From Pseudomonas delhiensis (GTDB lineage: Bacteria; Pseudomonadota; Gammaproteobacteria; Pseudomonadales; Pseudomonadaceae), in NCBI RefSeq assembly GCF_900187975.1, contig NZ_FZPC01000006.1, positions 124,001 to 188,000 on the forward strand: a stretch of 64,000 nt of DNA. Direction: 5' to 3'. Under the pieces are notes generated by a model. That model did no database searches. It saw only the letters and a program-made list of their open reading frames with translations, and had not been told where the DNA came from. The translations under genes were made by a program, and so were the position numbers. Below are positions 15,503-23,442 of this stretch, piece by piece. The first letter of the stretch is position 1, and every line of letters begins with the position of its first letter.

Positions 15503-16291
15503 CTAGCCCGCGCCGGTGAGCCGGCGCAGGATGTCCGCGCTGCGCGCATCGGCGGGGAAGAAGGTCTCCAGCGCCAGTTCCGAGAGGGTCACGTCCACCG
15601 GCGTGCCGAACACCGTGATGGTGCCGATCAGGCTGAGCACCCCCAGTTCGGTGCGCAGCTCCACCGGTATCAGCACCATGTCGCCGCTGGCCTGCTCCTC
15701 GTGGGGCGGCGCCGGGTAGAGCGCCAGTTCGTCGCGCAGGGCCTGCAGCTGCGGGTCGCCGCTGGCTTCGATGTCCCGCTGCAGGCGCGCCATCACGTGG
15801 GCCTTCCATGGCCCCAGGTTGAGGATGTTCGGCGCCAGGCCCCGCGGGTGCAGGCTCATGCGCAGCACGTTGCAGGGCGCGGCGAGCAGGTCGGGGGCCA
15901 CGCCGATGAGGAAGACGCCCACCGCGTGGTTGGAGGCCAGCAGGTTCCAGTGGCGGTCCACCACCATCGCCGGGTTCGGCTCGTGGGCCTTGAGCAACTG
16001 GTCGATGGCCTGGCGCGCCACGGTCAGCGCCGGGTCGTCCAGCGCCCGCTCGGAATACACCGGCGCATAACCGGCGGCGGCGAGCAGGCGGTTGCGCTCG
16101 CGCAGCGGGATGTCCAACTGCTCGGCCAGGTGCAGGAGCATCTCGCGGCTGGGCAGGGCGCGGCCGGTCTCGACGAAGCTCAGGTGGCGCGTGGAGATGT
16201 CCGCGTCGCAGGCCAGGTCGAGCTGGCTGAGGCGGCGGCGCTGGCGCCACTGGCGCAGCAGGGCGCCGACGGGGAGGGTTTGACTGTCCAT
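15503..16291 (-). CDS. XRE family regulator with MmyB-like ligand domain
   Basis: This 262-residue regulator has an N-terminal Cro/CI helix-turn-helix (about 8-65: LRQWRQRRRLSQLDLACDAD and ISTRHLSFVETGRALPSREM). The C-terminal PAS-like MmyB domain has the typical MVVDRHWNLLASNHAVGVFL. Members often repress a divergently transcribed enzyme or transporter gene. Here the divergent neighbour is a small membrane protein, and the gap contains a perfect 17-base palindrome. ATG at 16291 gives MDSQTLPVGALLRQW. An upstream extension in the same frame has no homologous look. The stop lies 4 bases past that of the Mpo1-like gene (convergent). Confidence 0.9.
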   Translation of the reverse strand: MDSQTLPVGALLRQWRQRRRLSQLDLACDADISTRHLSFVETGRALPSREMLLHLAEQLDIPLRERNRLLAAAGYAPVYSERALDDPALTVARQAIDQLLKAHEPNPAMVVDRHWNLLASNHAVGVFLIGVAPDLLAAPCNVLRMSLHPRGLAPNILNLGPWKAHVMARLQRDIEASGDPQLQALRDELALYPAPPHEEQASGDMVLIPVELRTELGVLSLIGTITVFGTPVDVTLSELALETFFPADARSADILRRLTGAG

Positions 16292-16327
16292 GGCAACGAA
16301 CGATAGACCTGCCGCCGGTGCACGGCC

Positions 16328-16344
16328 ATTACCTGGCAGGTAAT
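16328..16344. promoter_or_regulatory. 17-bp perfect palindrome, candidate XRE operator
   Basis: ATTACCTG-G-CAGGTAAT is a perfect palindrome about its central G. It lies in the 129-base gap between the XRE regulator and the divergent membrane-protein gene, 37 bases before the regulator's start codon. This position suits an operator controlling both genes. Confidence 0.6.
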
Positions 16345-16420
16345 CGACGCTGTGCCCGCCGCGGCGGATTCTGCAGCCAGGCGCCGCGGACCGGCGGCGC
16401 TTCGTCCAGGAGGATTCGCC

Positions 16421-16825
16421 ATGACTCTGCTGCAACCGTCCCCGCTGCTCCGCCGTTCCCTGCAACTCGACGCCCTCGCCAGCGGCGCCACCGGCCTGCT
16501 GCTGGCGCTGGCCGCCAACCCGCTGAGCGGGCTGTTCGGCCTGCCCGCCGCGCTGCTGATGGTGGCCGGCATCGTGCTGCTGCCCTTCGCCCTGGTGCTG
16601 GCCTGGATGGCCAACAGCGAACTGCTGTCGCGCACCGGCGTCTGGGCGGTGATCGCCGCCAACCTGCTGTGGGTGCTGGAAAGCCTGTTCCTGCTGCTCA
16701 GCGGCTGGGTGCAGCCGAGCGTGCTGGGCTGCGCCTTCGTCATCGGCCAGGCGCTGGCGGTCGGGGTGCTCGCCGAACTGGAGTTCTTCGGCCTGCGCCG
16801 CTCCGCCGTGCCCCATGGCCTGTGA
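16421..16825 (+). CDS. Small four-helix membrane protein
   Basis: The 134-residue product (MTLLQPSPLLRRSLQLDALA) has four hydrophobic segments at about 18-38, 43-65, 72-95 and 98-120 and very few charges. It resembles short integral membrane proteins found beside XRE regulators in Pseudomonas, but I cannot name a function. CAGGAGGAT forms a strong ribosome site before the ATG. A shared palindrome with the divergent XRE gene suggests that regulator controls it. Confidence 0.75.
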   Translation: MTLLQPSPLLRRSLQLDALASGATGLLLALAANPLSGLFGLPAALLMVAGIVLLPFALVLAWMANSELLSRTGVWAVIAANLLWVLESLFLLLSGWVQPSVLGCAFVIGQALAVGVLAELEFFGLRRSAVPHGL

Positions 16826-16833
16826 CGGGCGAA

Positions 16834-16855
16834 GGGCGGCCCCGCGGGGCCGCCC
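16834..16855. terminator. 22-bp perfect palindrome between convergent genes
   Basis: GGGCGGCCCCG followed by its exact complement lies between the membrane-protein stop and the isomerase stop. There is no T-run. It is likely a bidirectional 3' hairpin. Confidence 0.45.
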
Positions 16856-16861
16856 GCCGCT

Positions 16862-17452
16862 TCAGGCCAGCGCCTCGCGGACGAAGTCCAGGCGGTCCTG
16901 GCCGAAGAACATCTCGTCGCCGACGAACATCGTCGGCGCGCCGAACATGCCGCGCTTGATGGCCGCCTCGGTGTTGGCCTTGAGCGCGTCCTTCACCTCC
17001 TGCTCGGCGGCCAGGGCCAGCAGCGCCTGCGGGTCGAAGCCGGCCTCGGCCAGCAGCGGGCCCAGCACCGCCGCATCGCCCAGGTTCAGGGCGTCCACCC
17101 ACATGCCCTTGAACACGCAGGCCAGCAGCGCCTCGAAGCGTTCCGGCTGGCGCAGCTGCACGCCGGTGGCGGCGCGCATCAGCAGCAGGGTGTTGATCGG
17201 GAAGTGCGGGTTCATCTTCAGCGGCACGCCGTAGCGGCGGGCGAAGCGCTGCATGTCGATCAGGGTGTAGCGGCCCTTGGCCGGGACGGCGATGGGCGAG
17301 GCGTTGCCGGTGGCCTGGAACACGCCGCCCAGCAGCACCGGGCGGTACACCAGCTCGGCGCCGGCCGCGGCGCAGATGCCTGGCAGCTGGGTGTAGGCCA
17401 GGTAGGAGGTGGGGCTGCCGAAGTCGAAGTAGAACTCGACGCTCTTGCTCAT
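16862..17452 (-). CDS. DsbA-fold protein, 2-hydroxychromene-2-carboxylate isomerase family
   Basis: The 196-residue protein belongs to the DsbA-like/GST-kappa family that includes glutathione-dependent 2-hydroxychromene-2-carboxylate isomerase of naphthalene breakdown. It starts VEFYFDFGSPTSYLAYTQLP, with a serine where thiol oxidoreductases have the CxxC, as in the isomerases. It ends with FGAPTMFVGDEMFFGQDRLD, the cis-proline and substrate loop. Most chromosomal members have unknown substrates. The gene follows the SDR gene by 32 bases on the same strand, so the two probably form an operon under the TetR regulator. Confidence 0.85.
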   Translation of the reverse strand: MSKSVEFYFDFGSPTSYLAYTQLPGICAAAGAELVYRPVLLGGVFQATGNASPIAVPAKGRYTLIDMQRFARRYGVPLKMNPHFPINTLLLMRAATGVQLRQPERFEALLACVFKGMWVDALNLGDAAVLGPLLAEAGFDPQALLALAAEQEVKDALKANTEAAIKRGMFGAPTMFVGDEMFFGQDRLDFVREALA

Positions 17453-17484
17453 GGGGCGATCTCTCTTGTCGTGGTAGTCGGGAT

Positions 17485-18228
17485 TCACCAGCGCTCGATC
17501 CAGGGGCGCAGATCCAGTTCGAAGGTCCAGGCGTCGCGCGGCTGGCTGTGCAGGTACCAGTAGTTGTCGGCGATGTGCTCGGGAGCGAGGATGCCGTCCT
17601 GGTCCTTCAGCGCGTACTTCTGCGGGAAGTTGTCGCGGATGAAGTCGGTGTCGATGGCGCCGTCCACCACCACGTGGGCCACGTGCAGGCCCATGGGCCC
17701 CAGTTCCCGGGCCATGCTCTGGGCCAGCGCGCGGATGCCGTGCTTGGCCCCGGCGAAGGCGGCGAACCCGGCGGCGCCGCGCAGCCCGGCGGTGGCGCCG
17801 GTGAACAGCAGGGTGCCGCGCTTGCGCGCGACCATGCGCCGGGCCACCGCCTGGCCGGTGAGGAAGCCGGCGAAGCAGGCCATTTCCCAGATCTTGAAGT
17901 ACTTGCGCGCGGTCTCGTCGAGGATGCCGCAGGGCACGTTGGCGCCGATGTTGAAGACGAAGGCCTCGATGGGGCCGATGTCGCGCTCGATGGTCTCCAC
18001 CAGTTCCGCCACCTGCTCTTCCTTGCGCGCGTCCGAGGCGAAGCCGTGGGCCTCGCCGCCTTCGGCCCGGATGGCGTCGACCAGCGGCTGCAGCTTGTCG
18101 GCCGAACGCCGGGTGACGCAGGCGACGTAGCCCTCGCGGGCGAAGCGGCGGGCGATGGCGCCGCCGGTGGCATCGCCGGCGCCGATGACCAGCACCACTT
18201 TCTTGTCGTTGGGGGAGGCAGCGCTCAT
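17485..18228 (-). CDS. Short-chain dehydrogenase/reductase family protein with altered active site
   Basis: The 247 residues form a Rossmann-fold SDR with the nucleotide-binding glycines in LVIGAGDATGGAIARRFA and a reasonable NAG-region (FVFNIGANVP). The usual catalytic YxxxK reads FAGAK (AAFAGAKHGIRAL), so tyrosine is phenylalanine. The catalytic serine position reads TGATAG. Either chemistry differs or the protein has lost reductase activity. It is divergent from a TetR gene with operator-like palindromes between them, and upstream of the DsbA-fold isomerase. The reaction is unknown. Confidence 0.85.
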   Translation of the reverse strand: MSAASPNDKKVVLVIGAGDATGGAIARRFAREGYVACVTRRSADKLQPLVDAIRAEGGEAHGFASDARKEEQVAELVETIERDIGPIEAFVFNIGANVPCGILDETARKYFKIWEMACFAGFLTGQAVARRMVARKRGTLLFTGATAGLRGAAGFAAFAGAKHGIRALAQSMARELGPMGLHVAHVVVDGAIDTDFIRDNFPQKYALKDQDGILAPEHIADNYWYLHSQPRDAWTFELDLRPWIERW

Positions 18229-18255
18229 GGTCCGTTTCCTCTTTTCGCTATAGGT

Positions 18256-18282
18256 AAACGATCGTTTGGTAAACGAACGTTA
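18256..18282. promoter_or_regulatory. Tandem operator-like palindromes for TetR regulator
   Basis: AAACGATCGTTT (18256-18267) is a perfect 12-base palindrome. The adjacent TAAACGAACGTTA (18270-18282) is a second, imperfect copy 14 bases on. They sit in the gap between divergent SDR and TetR genes, as expected for a TetR operator controlling both. Confidence 0.6.
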
Positions 18283-18327
18283 TGTTATGCTTCCGTCAGC
18301 CGTCAAGCCGTTTCCGGAGCCCACGCC

Positions 18328-18900
18328 ATGCGTTACTCAGCCAGCCACAAGGAAGAAACCCGCCAGCGCCTGCTGGAGAGCAGCGGCGCCATCGCCAAGC
18401 GCGAGGGCTTCGCCAGCGTCGGCGTGGACGCGCTGATGAAGGCGGTGGGGCTGAGCGGCGGCGCCTTCTACAACCACTTCCCGTCCAAGGATGCGCTGTT
18501 CGCCGCCATCGTCGAACGCGAGCTGACGCGCAGCGCCGAACGCCTGGGCAAGGCCGGCGACGGCCAGGGCCGCGAGCGCCTGGAGCGCTGCCTGCAGCGC
18601 TACCTGACGCTGGCCCACGTGCAGAACGTCGATGGCGGCTGCGCCATTCCCGCCCTGGGCGCGGAGATCGCCCGCGCCGACGAGCCGTTGCGCGGCACGG
18701 TGGAGGCGGCGATGCTCGGGCTGCAGCAGGCCTGGGCGGAGGAGCTGGGGAGTGCGGAGGATGCCTGGGCGATGCTCGGCCAGTGCGTGGGCGCGCTGGT
18801 GCTGGCGCGGATGACGGCCAGTGAGGAGACGCAGCGGGCGATCATCGAGTCGAGTAAAGCGTTCCTGCTGCGGCGGTTGGAGGATGGGGTTTCTTCGTAG
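18328..18900 (+). CDS. TetR family transcriptional repressor
   Basis: The 190-residue regulator has a TetR helix-turn-helix near the N-terminus (GFASVGVDALMKAVGLSGGA then FYNHFPSKDALFAAIV). The helical ligand domain ends with a C-terminal dimerisation region (DAWAMLGQCVGALVLARM). The start MRYSASHKEETRQRLLESSG is typical of the family branch that controls neighbouring SDR or oxidoreductase genes. Its TAG stop (18898-18900) is part of a GTAGGAGCG REP repeat, so the last residues (GVSS) may be altered compared with relatives. The ligand is unknown. Confidence 0.9.
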   Translation: MRYSASHKEETRQRLLESSGAIAKREGFASVGVDALMKAVGLSGGAFYNHFPSKDALFAAIVERELTRSAERLGKAGDGQGRERLERCLQRYLTLAHVQNVDGGCAIPALGAEIARADEPLRGTVEAAMLGLQQAWAEELGSAEDAWAMLGQCVGALVLARMTASEETQRAIIESSKAFLLRRLEDGVSS

Positions 18901-19192
18901 GAGCGAGCTTGCTCGCGAATGGTGTTCGCCGGTTGCTTGGGTGCTGAATTTGAGCCCGTTCCCTCTCCCCAGCCCTCTCCCTGAAGGGAGAGGGAGCTAG
19001 TCCGTGCCGGCGCGAAGGCCGTGCCTCATGGAGGTATCGGGCTTTATGCGTAGCATCAGGGAGAGCTGAAATAGCAGAGCACGCCGAACGGCCCCCTCTC
19101 CCTTCAGGGAGAGGGTTGGGGAGAGGGGCGGAGTCAACCCAAAGCACCGTAGCCAGAGGGACACGCCATTCGCGAGCAAGCTCGCTCCTACG
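18897..19192. repeat. Composite REP-bounded repeat element, copy 1 (no gene)
   Basis: The element is bounded by inverted REPs (GTAGGAGCGAGCTTGCTCGC at 18897 and its complement ending 19192). Inside are inverted CCCTCTCCC-rich hairpins, CCCTCTCCCTGAAGGGAGAG near 18972 and the related CCCTCTCCCTTCAGGGAGAG near 19094, around an approximately 90-base core. The core and hairpins recur in opposite orientation at 60466-60690. No plausible gene is inside. It looks like a non-autonomous, MITE-like element. Confidence 0.7.
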
Positions 19193-19246
19193 AAAAGCCC
19201 CGGGCCTTGGAGGCCGCATCAAGCAACCCCCCGAAGAAGCAGCGGC

Positions 19247-20236
<990 letters not shown>

Positions 20237-20239
20237 GGC

Positions 20240-21112
20240 TTATTCCTCGTCAGCTTTGACTTTCAATCGGGACAGGCGCGACTCGCTCCACTGCTTGAGC
20301 AGCAGGATGACCAGGGCCATCAGCAACAGCAGGGTGGCGACGCTGAAAGCGGCGACGTGATTGTATTCGTTGTAGAGGATCTCGACGTGCAGCGGCAGGG
20401 TGTTGGTGACGCCGCGGATGTGCCCGGAGACCACCGACACCGCGCCGAACTCGCCCATCGCCCGCGCGGTGCACAGCACCACGCCGTAGATCAGGCCCCA
20501 TTTGATGTTCGGCAGGGTGACGTGCCAGAACATCTGCCAGCCGTTGGCGCCGAGCAGGCGCGCGGCCTCTTCCTCCTGGGTGCCCTGTTCCTGCATCAGC
20601 GGGATCAGCTCGCGGGCGACGAAGGGGAAGGTGACGAAGAGGGTCGCCAGGACGATGCCGGGCACGGCGAAGACGATCTGGATGTCGTGGTCGCTTAGCC
20701 AGGGGCCGAAGTAGCCCTGGGCGCCGAACAGCAGCACGTAGATCAGGCCGGCGATCACCGGCGAGACCGAGAACGGCAGGTCGATCAGGGTCACCAGGAT
20801 GCTCTTGCCGGGGAACTCGAACTTGGTCACGCACCAGGCGGCGGCCACGCCGAACACCAGGTTCAGCGGCACCGAGATGCCCACGGCGATCAGCGTCAGC
20901 TTCAGCGCGGCCAGGGCGTCGGGCTCGAGGATGGCCTCGAAGAAGGTGCCGAAGCCCTGCTTCAGCGCCTCGCTCAGGACCACGAACAGCGGCATCAGCA
21001 GGAACAGGGCGAAGGCCAGCCAGGCCAGGCCGATGAGCGCCCGGCGGCCCCAGGGGGCGCCACGCCGGGCGGCGTTCGCCGCTTGTGCGGTGGAAAGCGT
21101 TGCGGAACTCAT
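20240..21112 (-). CDS. cysW: Sulfate ABC transporter permease CysW
   Basis: This 290-residue inner-membrane permease has six membrane segments, the first at about residues 25-50. The cytoplasmic EAA loop ([20 protein letters not shown]) contacts CysA. It pairs with CysT to form the channel. A short alanine-rich N-terminus precedes the first helix. It begins 10 bases after the cysT stop. Confidence 0.95.
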   Translation of the reverse strand: MSSATLSTAQAANAARRGAPWGRRALIGLAWLAFALFLLMPLFVVLSEALKQGFGTFFEAILEPDALAALKLTLIAVGISVPLNLVFGVAAAWCVTKFEFPGKSILVTLIDLPFSVSPVIAGLIYVLLFGAQGYFGPWLSDHDIQIVFAVPGIVLATLFVTFPFVARELIPLMQEQGTQEEEAARLLGANGWQMFWHVTLPNIKWGLIYGVVLCTARAMGEFGAVSVVSGHIRGVTNTLPLHVEILYNEYNHVAAFSVATLLLLMALVILLLKQWSESRLSRLKVKADEE

Positions 21113-21122
21113 GGCGCGCTCC

Positions 21123-21941
21123 TTACGGGGTCTCGATGCGGCGTTGCAGCAGGTTGATCAGCAGCAGCAGGACGAAGGCCACCACCAGCATCAGCACGCC
21201 GATGGCGGTGGCGCCGGTGTAGTCGTACTGGTCCAGCTTGACCATGATCAGCAGCGGCAGGATCTCGGTCTTCATCGGCATGTTGCCGGCGATGAAGATC
21301 ACCGAGCCGTACTCGCCGACGCCGCGGGCGAAGGCCAGGGCGAAGCCGGTCAGCCAGGCCGGCAGCAGCGCCGGCAGCAGCACGTGGCGGAACACCTGCA
21401 GCGGCTTGGCGCCCAGGCAGGCGGCGGCTTCCTCGACCTCGCGGGGGATGTCCGCCAGCACCGGCTGCACCGTGCGCACCACGAAGGGCAGCACCACGAA
21501 GGTCAGCGCCAGGGTGATGCCCAGCGGGGTGTAGGCGATCTTGAAGCCCAGCTCGGTGGCGAAGCGGCCGATCATGCCGTTGGGGGCGTAGAGCGCGGTC
21601 AGGGCGATGCCGGCCACGGCGGTGGGCAGGGCGAAGGGCAGGTCGATCATGGCGTCGATGATCTTGCGCCCGGGGAACTCGTAGCGCACCAGCACCCAGG
21701 CCAGCAGGGTGCCGATCACGCCGTTGATCAGGGCGGCGATGAGCGCGGTGCCGAAGCTCAGCTTGAGCGCGGCGAGCACGCGCGGGGCGGTGATGATGGT
21801 CCAGAACTGTTCCCAGGTGAGCTCGGTGGTCTTGAGGAACAGGGCCCCCAGCGGAATCAGCACCAACAGGCTGAGATACACCAGGGTGTAGCCCAGAGTC
21901 AGCCCGAAGCCGGGTATGACCGGGGAGATGCGTCGTGACAT
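21123..21941 (-). CDS. cysT: Sulfate ABC transporter permease CysT
   Basis: The 272-residue permease starts [20 protein letters not shown] and has six hydrophobic segments. The EAA loop reads [20 protein letters not shown]. It is the heterodimer partner of CysW. An 89-base gap separates it from sbp and contains a dispersed AGCTACAAGC-type repeat, which could act as an mRNA stability element between the binding protein and permease genes. Confidence 0.95.
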   Translation of the reverse strand: MSRRISPVIPGFGLTLGYTLVYLSLLVLIPLGALFLKTTELTWEQFWTIITAPRVLAALKLSFGTALIAALINGVIGTLLAWVLVRYEFPGRKIIDAMIDLPFALPTAVAGIALTALYAPNGMIGRFATELGFKIAYTPLGITLALTFVVLPFVVRTVQPVLADIPREVEEAAACLGAKPLQVFRHVLLPALLPAWLTGFALAFARGVGEYGSVIFIAGNMPMKTEILPLLIMVKLDQYDYTGATAIGVLMLVVAFVLLLLINLLQRRIETP

Positions 21942-21956
21942 TGAAACCTCTCGGTT

Positions 21957-22025
21957 AGCTACAAGCCGAAAGCCACAGGCGGCAAGCGAGCTGTTTGCAG
22001 CTTATGGCTCGCCGCTTGTGGCTGC
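21957..22025. repeat. AGCTACAAGC-type intergenic repeat, copy 2
   Basis: It begins AGCTACAAGC and folds through AGCCACA...TGTGGCT arms with an inner GGCAAGCGAGC/GCTCGCCGC stem. It fills the gap between sbp and cysT. Confidence 0.7.
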
Positions 22026-22030
22026 GCGGT

Positions 22031-23041
22031 TCACTGCGCCTGGTAGATCTTGTCGAAGATACCGCCATCGTTGAAGAACTTGGGCTGCGCGACCTTCCAG
22101 CCGCCGAAGTCCTTGTCGACGGTCACCAGGTCCAGTTTCGGGAACTGCTTGGCGAACTCGGCGGCGACCTTGGCGTTGCGCGGACGGTAGAAGTTCTGCG
22201 CGGCGATGCGCTGGCCTTCTTCGCTGTACAGGTACTTCAGGTATTCCTCGGCGACCTTGCGGGTGCCCTTCTTGTCGACGGTCTTGTCGACCACCGCCAC
22301 CGGCGGCTCGGCCAGGATCGACAGCGAGGGCACGACGATCTCGAAGTTCTCGCCGCCCTGTTCCTTCTTGGCCAGGAAGGCTTCGTTCTCCCAGGCCAGC
22401 AGCACGTCGCCGATGTTGTTGTTGACGAAGGTGATGGTCGAGCCGCGGGCGCCGGTGTCCAGCACGGGCACGTGCTTGTACAGGTCCTTGACGTAGGCCT
22501 CGGCCTTGTCGTCACTGCCGTACTGCTTCTTGGCCCAGGCCCAGGCGGCCAGGAAGTTCCAGCGGGCGCCGCCGGAGGTCTTCGGGTTCGGGGTGATGAC
22601 CTCGACGCCCTGCTTGGTCAGGTCGCCCCAGTCCTTGATGCCCTTGGGGTTGCCCTTGCGCACCAGGAACACGATGGTCGAGGTGTAGGGGGTGCTGTTG
22701 TCCGGCAGGCGCGCCTGCCAGTCGGCCGGCAGCAGGTTGCCGAGCTTGTTCAGTTCGTCGATGTCGCCGGCCAGGGCCAGGGTCACCACGTCGGCCTTCA
22801 GGCCGTCGATGACCGCGCGGGCCTGCTTGCCGGAACCGCCGTGGGATTGCTGCACGGTCAGGTCGTCGCCGCCCTGGGCCTTCCAGTGCTTGATGAAGGC
22901 CGCGTTGTAGGCCTGGTACAGCTCGCGGGTCGGGTCGTAGGACACGTTCAGCAGTTGGGTGGCCGCGGCCGCGGGGCCGGCGACCAACGTGGAAACCAGT
23001 GCGCTGGCCAGGGCGGCCAGGGCGAAACGGCGGATGGACAT
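22031..23041 (-). CDS. sbp: Periplasmic sulfate-binding protein
   Basis: Sbp captures sulfate in the periplasm for CysTWA. The 336 residues include a Sec signal peptide (cleavage after the [13 protein letters not shown] region). The family sequence follows: [37 protein letters not shown], and [18 protein letters not shown], which provide the main-chain and serine contacts to sulfate. The gene follows oscA by 89 bases on the same strand, with a GC hairpin between them. Confidence 0.96.
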   Translation of the reverse strand: MSIRRFALAALASALVSTLVAGPAAAATQLLNVSYDPTRELYQAYNAAFIKHWKAQGGDDLTVQQSHGGSGKQARAVIDGLKADVVTLALAGDIDELNKLGNLLPADWQARLPDNSTPYTSTIVFLVRKGNPKGIKDWGDLTKQGVEVITPNPKTSGGARWNFLAAWAWAKKQYGSDDKAEAYVKDLYKHVPVLDTGARGSTITFVNNNIGDVLLAWENEAFLAKKEQGGENFEIVVPSLSILAEPPVAVVDKTVDKKGTRKVAEEYLKYLYSEEGQRIAAQNFYRPRNAKVAAEFAKQFPKLDLVTVDKDFGGWKVAQPKFFNDGGIFDKIYQAQ

Positions 23042-23108
23042 GTGCAGCTCCTGGATACGAATCTTCGGTGTTGTGCTTGTTGGCGTGTTCTTATCGTGGG
23101 CGTTGCGG

Positions 23109-23126
23109 CGGGCCCCGCAGGGCCCG
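23109..23126 (-). other. Intercistronic hairpin oscA-sbp
   Basis: CGGGCCC and GGGCCCG form a perfect 7-base-pair stem with a 4-base loop just after the oscA stop. No T-run follows on the coding strand. It is probably an mRNA processing or partial termination structure. Confidence 0.45.
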
Positions 23127-23130
23127 GGAA

Positions 23131-23313
23131 TCAGCTCTGGCGGCTGGCGGGCTGCTGCAGGCGGAACTTCTCCTTGCGCTCGATCTGCACCACCTGGCCG
23201 TTGTGCACGGTGATCTCGACGGCGCCGAAACGCAGACCGCGCAGGGCGCTCTGCACTTCACGCAGGATGTTGGCTTCGTCCTGGCCTTCCAGGCTACGGA
23301 GGGTTGCGCTCAT
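23131..23313 (-). CDS. oscA: OscA, small organosulfur-utilisation protein (DUF2292/YezD family)
   Basis: The 60-residue protein begins [20 protein letters not shown] and contains the YezD/DUF2292 core, [20 protein letters not shown] followed by RKEKFRL. OscA was described in Pseudomonas as needed for use of organosulfur compounds under certain conditions and is always upstream of sbp. The mechanism is unknown. The basic, beta-rich domain could bind nucleic acid or a partner. The upstream gap is AT-rich with an inverted repeat, suiting a CysB-controlled promoter. Confidence 0.9.
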   Translation of the reverse strand: MSATLRSLEGQDEANILREVQSALRGLRFGAVEITVHNGQVVQIERKEKFRLQQPASRQS

Positions 23314-23398
23314 GATCAGGGCTCCTTGGTGGGCTTCGCCGGGCCGTCCCGGGTGGGCGGCGCGTGCGGTGTGAGCGCATCTTAGGCAGGAGTCGAAT

Positions 23399-23423
23399 AT
23401 TCTTAAAAATACTATTTAAGAAT
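23399..23423. promoter_or_regulatory. AT-rich inverted repeat in oscA promoter region
   Basis: ATTCTTAAA and TTTAAGAAT form a perfect 9-base inverted repeat with a 7-base spacer in an unusually AT-rich stretch, 86-110 bases before the oscA start. It is a candidate CysB-type (LysR) activation site or a UP-like promoter element. It could also serve as the 3' hairpin of the upstream c-di-GMP gene. Confidence 0.5.
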
Positions 23424-23442
23424 TTTTATATTCCACAAGGTT

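Noticed and set aside
16292-16816. Upstream extension of the XRE regulator to 437 residues
   Set aside because: It overlaps the divergent membrane-protein gene and the palindrome; the family N-terminus starts at 16291.
18900-19200. Possible CRISPR-like array from repeated CCCTCTCCC units
   Set aside because: Units are inverted hairpins with no regular spacer length and no cas genes nearby.
18842-19222. 126-residue minus-strand frame across the composite repeat
   Set aside because: It is translated from REP and CCCTCTCCC repeats and overlaps the TetR gene end; not a credible protein.
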